Below, piece after piece: positions 1-6,541 of a stretch of DNA of 6,541 bases. Position 1 is the first letter of the stretch, and each line of letters opens with the position of its first letter. The translations under genes and the position numbers were made by a program. The stretch covers positions 1-6,541 of the forward strand of contig CANHPI010000161.1 in assembly GCA_947462425.1 (NCBI GenBank), written 5' to 3'. Source of the stretch: Bacteroidota bacterium. Its GTDB lineage: Bacteria; Bacteroidota; Bacteroidia; B-17B0; B-17BO. The notes under the pieces were generated by a model. The model saw only the letters and a program-made list of their open reading frames with translations, was not told the DNA's origin and searched no databases.

Positions 1-1
1 G

Positions 2-103
2 GCTCTTAATACAACCGTTTGGGCTGATGGCTCTTATTTTATAACGCTCATCAACCAAAATGGAACAACTGTTTTATCAAAGAAAATAATTGTTCAACAT
101 TAA
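2..103 (+). CDS. C-terminal end of a T9SS-exported protein (5'-truncated)
   Basis: An open frame enters from the left edge (first full codon at position 2) and ends at TAA 101-103, leaving 33 residues. The visible part has the pattern of the last strands of a T9SS type A sorting domain. An aromatic-rich 'DGSYFITLINQNG' segment corresponds to the usual 'G.Y.v.i...g' motif. It is followed by 'LSKKIIVQH', corresponding to the usual basic-hydrophobic 'k.v..' terminus. In this family the domain directs outer-membrane translocation by the type IX system and is then removed. The function of the missing body cannot be told. It shares direction with the next gene but is separated from it by about 200 nt containing a hairpin and a promoter, so the two are probably not one transcript. 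The sorting-domain call rests on pattern resemblance over a short stretch. Confidence 0.8.
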   Translation, partial: ALNTTVWADGSYFITLINQNGTTVLSKKIIVQH

Positions 104-120
104 AAAATAAAATTTTTTAG

Positions 121-208
121 AGTCTGTTAAAATTTATTTTTTTAAATGTTATGATAATTTTGAATAAAAAAAAGCATAACACATTTATTAGATAATTTTT
201 AACAGGCT
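121..208. repeat. 88-nt imperfect palindrome flanked by TTTAG direct repeats (MITE-like or transcription-stop hairpin)
   Basis: The outer arms AGTCTGTTAAAA (121-132) and TTTTAACAGGCT (197-208) pair over 12 consecutive positions with one G-U. Pairing resumes further in, and the inner arms AAATG+TTATG (144-153) pair with CATAA..CATTT (175-186) around a 2-nt bulge, leaving an AT-rich loop. The whole element is bounded by identical 5-mers TTTAG at 116-120 and 209-213, as a target-site duplication would be. There is no coding capacity. The end sequence resembles the terminal repeats of some DDE-type insertion sequences from memory only, so a non-autonomous element is an inference. The alternative is a plain hairpin that ends transcription of the upstream gene, since T-rich sequence follows the right arm. 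AT-rich DNA makes some pairing cheap, but the 12-bp outer arm with GC pairs is unlikely by chance. Confidence 0.55.
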
Positions 209-226
209 TTTAGCTTTTAAGTAATA

Positions 227-256
227 GTTGTTTTATTTAAAAATATATTAAATTTG
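227..256 (+). promoter_or_regulatory. Bacteroidota-type promoter for the large surface-protein gene
   Basis: TAAATTTG at 249-256 matches the Bacteroidota -7 consensus TAnnTTTG exactly. GTTG at 227-230 stands in for the -33 TTTG box with an 18-nt spacer, close to the usual spacing. Transcription would begin a few bases after 256, giving a leader of roughly 35-40 nt before the ATG at 301. No Shine-Dalgarno sequence is visible. The leader just before the ATG is A-rich (AAACAAAATT), as is common in this phylum. Confidence 0.6.
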
Positions 257-300
257 AAACAATTACCATTGTATAAATCAATATAGATCCAAACAAAATT

Positions 301-3300
301 ATGAGGTCATTTGTAAAAAAAATATTTTTCTATTATGCTTTTATTTCAAGTTTAAATGCAATTAGTCAAAGTTTATTAATTGATCCAGCTGCCGAAGGAG
401 GCTTTGAGTTGGTTGGTGGTTTAGCAGGTAATGGATGGACTTCTGTAAATTCAACAGTTAATAATTGGTTTGTTTCCGGTGATGCTATTCCTTTTTCTGG
501 TTCAAATTCTGCATTTATTTCTAATACAAACGGAGTAACTTATAGTTATACTAATACAGTAACCCAAACATCACACTTTTATCGTGATATAACTGTTCCT
601 TCTGGGAATACTGCAATAAATTTAAAATTTAATTATAAGTCAGTAGGTGAACTAAATTTTGATAGACTTTTAGTGTATATTGCACCTACATCAGTTACAC
701 CGGTTGCAGATGTTCCCGCATCGAGTAATACTTTAATGACTGGAGCTACATTGGTTTATACTGATTTTACTCAAGTTAATTCATATCAACAAGTAAATTT
801 ATTTTTGCCGGCAAGTTTATCAGGTACATCGTTTAGATTAATTTTTACTTGGCAAAACGACAACACTTCAGGAGCAATTACAACACCTGCATCTATTGAT
901 GATATTTACTTATACAGCCAGCCATTAGCTCCTTTAAATGGTATATACACTATTAATAATACTTTGCCAACATCTAACTCATTACCATCTGCTGGTAGTA
1001 ACTTTGTAAGTTTTACAGATGCAATTAATTATTTAAATGTTCATGGTGTTTCTGGTTCAGTAACGTTTAATGTGTCATCGGGGCAATCTTTTTTTGAAAA
1101 TCCACAAATTATTTCAGCTTCTGGTTCTGCAAGTAATACCATTACTTTTCAAAAAAATGGATTAGGAGTAAATCCCAAATTTATTGGTAAAAATGGAATC
1201 GGAGCACTTGATGCTTGTTTTTCTTTAATTGGATCTGATTATATTAAATTTGATGGAATAGATGTGGAAACATTTGTAGGTTCAGCAACGGGTAATCAAA
1301 AAATGGAATATGGATATTATATTATCAATGCTTCTGCAACCGATGGAGCAAAAAGAAATATAATTAAAAATAGTAAAATTTCTTTAGATAGAACTAATAA
1401 TTGTATTGGTATATATCAAAATGCAACAAATGTCCCATCATCTTTAAACGGAACTAATAATAATAATTTATTTAGTAATATAATTGTTGAAAATTCCTTT
1501 CAAGGTATTTATTTATTAAGTAATGCCACATTTCAAGATGATTCATGTATTGTTAGAGATTGTTTTATTGGAGGTAATAATACATTTGATATTGGCGGAG
1601 GAAATACAACTAATGCCTGTGCAGGTATTTGGGTGAAAAATTTAAAAAACTGTAAAGTATTCAATAATACTATTAAAAATGTAGCCACCCAAGCTCTGGT
1701 GTATGGTATATTTATTGAAAATGGTTATGGCATTTGCGAATTGTATAATAATAAAATTAGTTCTATAACCAATAGTAGTGCTAGTTCTACTTCAGCTGCA
1801 AGTGGTATAAGAGCAAATGTTCCTGCGGCTGCATCAGGAGCTCATACAATAAGAATTTATAATAATTTTATTTCTGAAATAGCTTCTTTCTATTCAGGCG
1901 CATCAAGTTCTGTAAGAGTTATCAGAGGCATTAATTTACAGGCTATTACAGGAGGAGGTAACACTGCCTCTGTTTTTGAAGTGACTCACAACTCCATTAG
2001 TTTAGATAATGGATCTGCTATAAACTGTTCAAGTACGTGTTTAGAAATAGGAACTACTAGTGGTCCCATTTATAAAATTAGAAATAATATTTTTAGTAAT
2101 TTTACAGCTAATCAATCAGGAATATCTAAACATTATTGTTGGAGAAGTTCATCAGCAACTTCTCTCGGTAATACAGGTTCTGTATCTGATTATAATGATT
2201 TGTATATTGCAAATACAACTAATGGTTTTATAGGAAATGGAAATACGACTGATTATTCAACACTTTCTAGTTGGAAAACAGCATATAATCAGGATAATAA
2301 TTCAATAAGTACAGATCCAATTTTTTCTTCATCTAATGATTTACATGTAGTTAATCCCGCATTAAATTCAGCCGCTTCAAACCCAACGTTAACACCTTAT
2401 ATAGTTGATGATATTGATAATCAATTAAGAATAAATCCTAGTGATATTGGCGCTGATGAATTTACTCCATTAACCTATGATGTTAAAACAATGGCATTAA
2501 TAAGCCCATCTAACGTTGGTTGTTATTCAGGTTCTCAATCAGTAACGCTTGATATTAAAAACTACACAGCTGTGCCATTAGATTTTTCAGTCAATCCAGT
2601 AAATGTCGTGGTAATTGTTTCAGGTATTTCATCCCAAACGATTTCGCTATTAGTTAATAATAATTTATTAAATGCTAATAATCCTCTTCAGGCTTTTTCA
2701 AACTTAAGTATTCCTGTTGGTTTAATTAATATGTCAGCTTATGGCACGTATTCTATTACGTCTTACTCATCGTGGGTTTTAGATGAAAATCATTTTAATG
2801 ATACCATAAAAAATAGTATAAGAATTAATTCTAGTCCCGCATTATTGCCTCAAATAGTTGATTTTACAAATTATAATGGTGCTAATTTAGGTTCATCTTT
2901 TGTAGGTTGGAATGAAGCAACGGGTTCAATTCCTACTTTCACAAATTCATCTTGGACTTCTGGTTCAATTTTGAACACAAATGCCAGAATAACTATGAAT
3001 ACTACCTCTAAAAATGAGTGGATAGTTGCACCTAAAATCATTCCGATTTCTAATACAATCTTGTCCTATAAATCAGCTATTACCTCTGTTGGTTCTTCTA
3101 CAACCGGTGTAATGGGAACGGATGATTATTTATATGTAATGATTTCTACTGATTGTGGTTTAAGTTTTCAAAAATTAGATTCTTTAACTTCTAATTCAGG
3201 ATTAACAAATTCTTTTAGTCAGTTTTTTTACCCTTTAAACAATTATGCCGGTCAGGAAGTTATTTTGGCCTTTCAGGCAAAAGAGGGAGCTATTTCTAAT

Positions 3301-5313
3301 AGTTATGATTTGCATTTAGAAGATATTAATATTTCTAACATTACGAGTTATGATTTATCTATTACAACCTTAAATTCTCCTATTCAAAAAAATTGTTACT
3401 CTTCAAATGAACAGATTATTGCTGTTGTTAAAAATACTGGACCTATAACAATTGATTTTGCAAATGAAAATGTTACAATTGTTAGTGTAATATCCGGACA
3501 AATAAATCAAACTTATTCCTTAACCTTAAATTCAGGTGTTTTAAATCCTAATGCATCTGCAACCTACACTGTTTCTTCTGGTTTAAATTTTCAAAACGCG
3601 GGAGTGTATTACATAAATTCTTATGCTAGTATACCATCGGGCGATATTAATACTTCTAATGATACCATTAAACAAGTTTTATATTCTCAAAATCCAAGTG
3701 TTTTATTTTCTCAACCAACCGTTTCTGTTTGTTTAAATGATAGCGTTCAGTTTTTACCATCCATTTCTATTAATGGCTTAGGGTTAAATTCACTTCCCCC
3801 GATAAAAAATACCGATGGCCCTTTTCTAATTCCTGATAATTTGCAAAGTGGTATAACATCCACCATTCAAGTTAGTGGAGTAGGAGGTAATGCTGCACAA
3901 GTAGTGGAAGTAAGAATTGATTCTTTAATTCATTCCTTTGATGGTGATTTAGTTATTACATTAATTGCACCAAATGGTTCCTCTGTCCAATTATCTTCAA
4001 ACAATGGTTCGTCAGGTAATAATTATATCGGTTCAATTTTTAGTAGTAATTCTAATTCGTTAATCGTTAACGGAGTAGCTCCTTTTACTGGAAATTTTTT
4101 GCCTCAACAATCTTTTAATTTATTAACGGGTGTTGCAAATGGGTTATGGCAAATTAATGTTAAGGATATTTCCAATTTAGAAGCTGGAACTTTTTATAGA
4201 TGGAGCTTGGTGTTTAAAGATACTAATACATTATCTTCATTTTCATGGAATCCAATTTCTAATATTTCAAATGTAAATTCTTTAACTCCCAAAGTTGAGG
4301 CATCTGTAAATTCAACATATACTTTAACGGTTATTGATTCTCAAGGCTGCTCTGCATCTGCTAGTCAAAGCATTATTGTAAATCAGTTACCAATTATTTC
4401 TTTAGGTAACGATACAAGTATTTGTCAGGGAAATTTAATTACTTTAGATGCAGGCACTGGATTTAATTCATATACTTGGAGTAATGGAGCTAACGTTCAG
4501 CAAACTACTATTAATCAGCAGGGTAATTATTCTGTTATAGTTACAAATTCTGTAAATTGTGTAAACTCTGATACAGTTTTTATTACCATTAATCAAAATC
4601 CTATAATTTCACTTTCAATTCCTAATGATTCAATTTGTGATAATAGTTCTTCAATAACATGTTCTTTCAGTCCATCTGGTGGTGTTTTTTCAGGAGTGGG
4701 AGTTGATCAATTAGGCCTATTCAATCCTCAGTTTGTAAATCCGGGAAATTCAATTATTTATTATCAATTTACTGATAGTAATGGTTGCTTTGGTTTGGAT
4801 TCGACTTCTATAAAAGTTTTGCAATCGCCCTCTGTTAGTTTAGCATTAAATACGTCAACCGTTTGTTCAAATTCAGGAACTTTATCTTTATCAGGTGGCT
4901 TACCTTTAGGAGGTGTTTATTCGGGTAACGGCGTTTTTGCGCCTGATGTTTTTGATCCTTTATTATCAGGCATTGGCACTAATTTAATTACGTATAATTA
5001 TACCGCATTAAATGGCTGTTCCGATTCGGCAAGCCAATCAATTTTTGTAGATTTGTGTTCTGGAATTATAGCTCAGGCTTATTCCAAGTGTAATATTTTT
5101 CCAAATCCAACTTCAGATTTTATAAATTTTGAAAATATCCCAATCTATTCTAAGATAGTTATATTTGATGTTACCGGTAAACAACTATTAGGTATTAACA
5201 ATCAAGAAAGTACTTTTAAATACAATATATCTGAATTCTCATCTGGGTTTTATTTTATAAAAATCCAAAATATGGAAAATGAAGTTTTAATATTTAAAAT
5301 TTTAAAAAATTAG
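301..5313 (+). CDS. Giant multidomain T9SS-secreted surface protein (jelly roll, beta-helix, P-domain, Ig/PKD-like modules)
   Basis: This is a 1670-residue exported protein, probably an adhesin or matrix protein. A signal peptide spans residues 1 to about 22 (basic start, hydrophobic core, cut before Q23). Modules in order: a jelly-roll resembling choice-of-anchor/cleaved-adhesin domains, about 25-207, ending 'DDIYLYS'; a right-handed parallel beta-helix, about 214-721, with repeated Asn-rich turns (such as 'VFNNTIKN', 'RIYNNFIS', 'KIRNNIFS') and the typical closing 'DIGADEF'; a CARDB-like beta-sandwich, about 726-843; a choice-of-anchor J-like domain, about 850-1012; a second CARDB-like copy, about 1017-1128; a proprotein-convertase P-domain, about 1173-1305 ('HSFDGDL', 'APNG', 'GLWQINVKD', 'WSLVF'); four Cys-bearing Ig/PKD-like modules, about 1313-1586; and a T9SS type A sorting domain, about 1597-1670 ('IFPNPTSDF', 'DVTGKQL', 'SGFYFIKI'). 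I see no protease or glycosidase catalytic motif. The ATG at 301 directly begins the signal peptide, which supports this start. Module calls are by eye. Export is secure, but the ligand is unknown. Confidence 0.93.
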   Translation: MRSFVKKIFFYYAFISSLNAISQSLLIDPAAEGGFELVGGLAGNGWTSVNSTVNNWFVSGDAIPFSGSNSAFISNTNGVTYSYTNTVTQTSHFYRDITVPSGNTAINLKFNYKSVGELNFDRLLVYIAPTSVTPVADVPASSNTLMTGATLVYTDFTQVNSYQQVNLFLPASLSGTSFRLIFTWQNDNTSGAITTPASIDDIYLYSQPLAPLNGIYTINNTLPTSNSLPSAGSNFVSFTDAINYLNVHGVSGSVTFNVSSGQSFFENPQIISASGSASNTITFQKNGLGVNPKFIGKNGIGALDACFSLIGSDYIKFDGIDVETFVGSATGNQKMEYGYYIINASATDGAKRNIIKNSKISLDRTNNCIGIYQNATNVPSSLNGTNNNNLFSNIIVENSFQGIYLLSNATFQDDSCIVRDCFIGGNNTFDIGGGNTTNACAGIWVKNLKNCKVFNNTIKNVATQALVYGIFIENGYGICELYNNKISSITNSSASSTSAASGIRANVPAAASGAHTIRIYNNFISEIASFYSGASSSVRVIRGINLQAITGGGNTASVFEVTHNSISLDNGSAINCSSTCLEIGTTSGPIYKIRNNIFSNFTANQSGISKHYCWRSSSATSLGNTGSVSDYNDLYIANTTNGFIGNGNTTDYSTLSSWKTAYNQDNNSISTDPIFSSSNDLHVVNPALNSAASNPTLTPYIVDDIDNQLRINPSDIGADEFTPLTYDVKTMALISPSNVGCYSGSQSVTLDIKNYTAVPLDFSVNPVNVVVIVSGISSQTISLLVNNNLLNANNPLQAFSNLSIPVGLINMSAYGTYSITSYSSWVLDENHFNDTIKNSIRINSSPALLPQIVDFTNYNGANLGSSFVGWNEATGSIPTFTNSSWTSGSILNTNARITMNTTSKNEWIVAPKIIPISNTILSYKSAITSVGSSTTGVMGTDDYLYVMISTDCGLSFQKLDSLTSNSGLTNSFSQFFYPLNNYAGQEVILAFQAKEGAISNSYDLHLEDINISNITSYDLSITTLNSPIQKNCYSSNEQIIAVVKNTGPITIDFANENVTIVSVISGQINQTYSLTLNSGVLNPNASATYTVSSGLNFQNAGVYYINSYASIPSGDINTSNDTIKQVLYSQNPSVLFSQPTVSVCLNDSVQFLPSISINGLGLNSLPPIKNTDGPFLIPDNLQSGITSTIQVSGVGGNAAQVVEVRIDSLIHSFDGDLVITLIAPNGSSVQLSSNNGSSGNNYIGSIFSSNSNSLIVNGVAPFTGNFLPQQSFNLLTGVANGLWQINVKDISNLEAGTFYRWSLVFKDTNTLSSFSWNPISNISNVNSLTPKVEASVNSTYTLTVIDSQGCSASASQSIIVNQLPIISLGNDTSICQGNLITLDAGTGFNSYTWSNGANVQQTTINQQGNYSVIVTNSVNCVNSDTVFITINQNPIISLSIPNDSICDNSSSITCSFSPSGGVFSGVGVDQLGLFNPQFVNPGNSIIYYQFTDSNGCFGLDSTSIKVLQSPSVSLALNTSTVCSNSGTLSLSGGLPLGGVYSGNGVFAPDVFDPLLSGIGTNLITYNYTALNGCSDSASQSIFVDLCSGIIAQAYSKCNIFPNPTSDFINFENIPIYSKIVIFDVTGKQLLGINNQESTFKYNISEFSSGFYFIKIQNMENEVLIFKILKN

Positions 5314-5314
5314 T

Positions 5315-5322
5315 TATTTTTG
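5315..5322 (+). promoter_or_regulatory. -7 promoter box of the chaperone-like gene, just after the preceding stop codon
   Basis: TATTTTTG matches TAnnTTTG exactly and sits immediately after the TAG stop (5311-5313) of the large gene. The start codon at 5344 is 21 nt beyond the box, so the leader would be only about 10-15 nt of A-rich sequence with no Shine-Dalgarno motif. No clear -33 TTTG exists at the right distance: TTTA at 5293-5296 is the nearest. The gene may therefore be read both from here and by read-through from the large gene, as no terminator is visible in the 30-nt gap. Confidence 0.55.
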
Positions 5323-5343
5323 CAATATTAAAAAAAACACACT

Positions 5344-6297
5344 ATGAACCGCTTTTTAATTACTTTTTTTCTTTTTTCCTTTATTATTTTTTCAAATCAA
5401 AGTTACTCTCAAATTAGGAGAGCCTTAGGAGATACAACCACTCAAAAGAAAATTGTATTAGATACACTTAATTCTGCTGCAAAACCTGTAACTGAAAAAA
5501 AGCCTGAAACTCCCCCAATTTTAGATACTTTACCTGATCACGGTGTGGCAATTTCCCCATCTACAATGAGATTTAATGTTAAACCGGGGAATATTCAAAC
5601 TAAAACATTAAAGATGACCAATGATACCAAGAAAACGTACAATTTTCAGGTTGGTTTTCAAGATTATGGTGTAGGATCAGATGGGAATTCTGATGCGCCG
5701 GTTGATAAGTATTCTATGTTTGCGTTAAGTAAATACGTTATTGTTACACCTACCTTAGTTGAATTGAAACCAAGGCAATCAAAGGTGATTACAGTTACCC
5801 TTGATATACCTTCAGGTGATTCGATGGCAATTAGTATGTGGACTATATTAACACTAGATCAGGTATTAGAAAGACCAAAATTAGAAATACCTAATGCTTC
5901 TGATAAGGCAATTGGAATGGGTGTTCAAAATTCATTTGGTTTTGGAGTGAATATTTTCCAAAATCCACCTAATGTAATCGTTAATAATGTTGAAGTTGTA
6001 GCCATGAGTTTTAATAAAAAAACAGATAAATCCTTAAACCAGATTTATATGAAAGCAAAAAATACCGGTACTGGAATTGGTTATTGTTTATATTATTTAG
6101 AACTAACTAATTTAGTAACCGGAAAACAAACAAAACTAAAGGTAAAACAATTCGCAATATTTCCTGGTTATACTAAAGAATTTAAATTTGATTTGCCGGC
6201 AGATATTGAAAAAGGTGCTTATTCTGCCATGGCAGTTTTAGATTTTGGAAATAAAGAAGAATTACAGACAGCAGAATTAGACTTTAAAATTGAATAA
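5344..6297 (+). CDS. Exported two-Ig-domain protein resembling periplasmic pilus-type chaperones
   Basis: This is a 317-residue protein with a signal peptide (residues 1 to about 22, cut before Q23). There is no lipobox cysteine and no T9SS sorting domain, so a periplasmic location is likely. Residues 24-65 form a Thr/Lys/Pro-rich linker. Residues about 66-175 look like an Ig/fibronectin fold of the PapD-chaperone or DUF916-like kind: 'ISPSTMRFNVKPG' then 'KTLKMTNDTKKTYNFQV', and later 'VIVTPTLVELKPRQSKVITVTL', the pattern of a strand-forming edge followed by a 'P.q...v.v' strand. Residues about 200-317 make a second beta-sandwich ('IYMKAKNTGTG', 'FPGYTKEFKFDLP'). The single cysteine is C248. 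Unlike Gram-positive WxL-interacting proteins, it has no C-terminal membrane segment. It starts 30 nt after the large secreted-protein gene in the same direction, so co-expression is plausible. A helper role for that protein is inferred only from position. Two stops follow in tandem (TAA TAA, 6295-6300). Confidence 0.85.
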   Translation: MNRFLITFFLFSFIIFSNQSYSQIRRALGDTTTQKKIVLDTLNSAAKPVTEKKPETPPILDTLPDHGVAISPSTMRFNVKPGNIQTKTLKMTNDTKKTYNFQVGFQDYGVGSDGNSDAPVDKYSMFALSKYVIVTPTLVELKPRQSKVITVTLDIPSGDSMAISMWTILTLDQVLERPKLEIPNASDKAIGMGVQNSFGFGVNIFQNPPNVIVNNVEVVAMSFNKKTDKSLNQIYMKAKNTGTGIGYCLYYLELTNLVTGKQTKLKVKQFAIFPGYTKEFKFDLPADIEKGAYSAMAVLDFGNKEELQTAELDFKIE

Positions 6298-6348
6298 TAA
6301 ATTTCTTTTATTGTAATCTATTTTTTTTGTTCAACTATATCTCAAACT

Positions 6349-6426
6349 CTTTAAATTTTAATAAGCTGCTCCCCTTTTTTTAGGGGAGCTGTCCGGAGGA
6401 CTGAGGGGTGAATTACCTTCTCCCAA
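6349..6426. repeat. Repeat core, copy 1, with perfect 8-bp hairpin
   Basis: This 78-nt core matches copy 2 with one extra T and three substitutions. It holds a perfect stem GCTCCCCT (6368-6375) / AGGGGAGC (6382-6389) around a loop of six T. A second small hairpin GTCC-GGA-GGAC (6391-6401) follows at once, and then TGAGGGGTGA. The T-run is in the loop rather than after the stem, so it is not a standard intrinsic terminator on either strand. Confidence 0.85.
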
Positions 6427-6464
6427 ACTCTCTCACCAACCTATATCCTTTCAATCACCCACCA

Positions 6465-6541
6465 CTTTAAATTTTAATAAGCTGCTCCCATTTTTTAGGG
6501 GAGCTGTCCGGAGGACTGAGGGGTGAACTGCCTTCTCCCAA
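6465..6541. repeat. Repeat core, copy 2, reaching the window end
   Basis: This copy lies 115-116 nt downstream of copy 1. It differs from copy 1 by C to A at 6490, one T fewer in the loop, and T to C and A to G changes near 6528 and 6530. The C to A change shortens the main stem to GCTCCC (6484-6489) / GGGAGC (6499-6504). The GTCC-GGA-GGAC hairpin (6506-6516) is unchanged. The match to copy 1 is still continuing when the window ends. Confidence 0.85.

Larger units (their letters stand above)
6332..6541. repeat. Tandem intergenic repeat, two units, second cut by the window end
   Basis: The 244-nt stretch after the last gene contains no credible ORF. Most of it is a direct tandem repeat with units starting at 'CAAC(C)TATATC' (6332 and 6437). 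The first unit is about 105 nt. The second is at least 105 nt, with about 11 extra nt near its start, and runs past the edge. The two units abut. The cores contain far more G and C than the flanking DNA. This looks like a REP-like or other dispersed intergenic repeat rather than a gene. More copies may lie to the right. Confidence 0.85.

Noticed and set aside
121..208. Remnant of a full insertion sequence
   Set aside because: No transposase fragment is present in 88 nt, so only a MITE-like or hairpin description is supportable.
301..5313. Catalytic protease or glycoside hydrolase domain suggested by the P-domain and the beta-helix
   Set aside because: No catalytic triad or recognisable active-site motif could be found by reading the protein.
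5344..6297. PorP/SprF-type outer-membrane partner of the T9SS cargo
   Set aside because: The protein reads as two Ig-like beta-sandwiches after a linker and lacks the alternating-strand pattern and typical features of a PorP/SprF barrel.
6296..6328. Possible intrinsic terminator after the last gene (AATAAA / TTTATT stem, then a run of eight T at 6321-6328)
   Set aside because: The stem is only six A-T pairs and the T-run starts about 8 nt after it, so this is expected by chance in such AT-rich DNA.
6368..6389. Hairpin read as a Rho-independent terminator
   Set aside because: The T-run lies in the loop and the stem is followed by GTCCGGAGGAC, not a T-tract, on either strand.
6349..6541. Two direct copies that might suggest a CRISPR array
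   Set aside because: The repeated cores are about 77 nt, the sequence between them is itself partly repeated, and there are only two copies. This does not fit a CRISPR repeat-spacer pattern.

Overview
The window looks like chromosomal DNA from an AT-rich member of the Bacteroidota (Flavobacteriia-like or a relative). Three signs point there. Two consecutive genes end in a type A C-terminal sorting domain of the type IX secretion system (T9SS). The secreted proteins carry the modular mix usual in this phylum (choice-of-anchor J-like jelly rolls, parallel beta-helix, P-domain, PKD/Ig-like modules, Ser/Asn/Thr-rich composition). Both complete genes are preceded by matches to the Bacteroidota -7 promoter box TAnnTTTG. 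Genus and species cannot be fixed from this sequence.

Layout, all on the + strand. Positions 2-103 hold the last 33 codons of a T9SS-exported protein that enters from the left. Positions 104-300 are non-coding. They contain an 88-nt near-palindrome (121-208) bounded by the 5-bp direct repeat TTTAG, followed by a good Bacteroidota-type promoter (227-256). Positions 301-5313 encode a 1670-residue multidomain surface or secreted protein, with a signal peptide at the N-terminus and a T9SS sorting domain at the C-terminus. A second promoter-like box (5315-5322) lies just after its stop codon. Positions 5344-6297 encode a 317-residue exported protein with two Ig-like halves that resembles periplasmic pilus-type chaperones. 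Positions 6298-6541 hold no gene. They carry a tandem, hairpin-forming repeat that is visibly richer in G and C than its surroundings and runs off the right edge.

Functionally, the window looks like a small surface-protein locus. The large protein should cross the inner membrane by Sec, cross the outer membrane by the T9SS, and be anchored or released with its sorting domain removed. Its modules suggest adhesion or matrix binding, and I see no catalytic domain. The smaller protein has a signal peptide but no sorting domain, so it probably stays in the periplasm. A helper role for its neighbour is possible but rests only on adjacency and fold type. I found no convincing new biological system. 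The items most worth a second look are the tandem hairpin repeat at the right end, the MITE-like palindrome, and the pairing of a T9SS giant with a chaperone-like gene.
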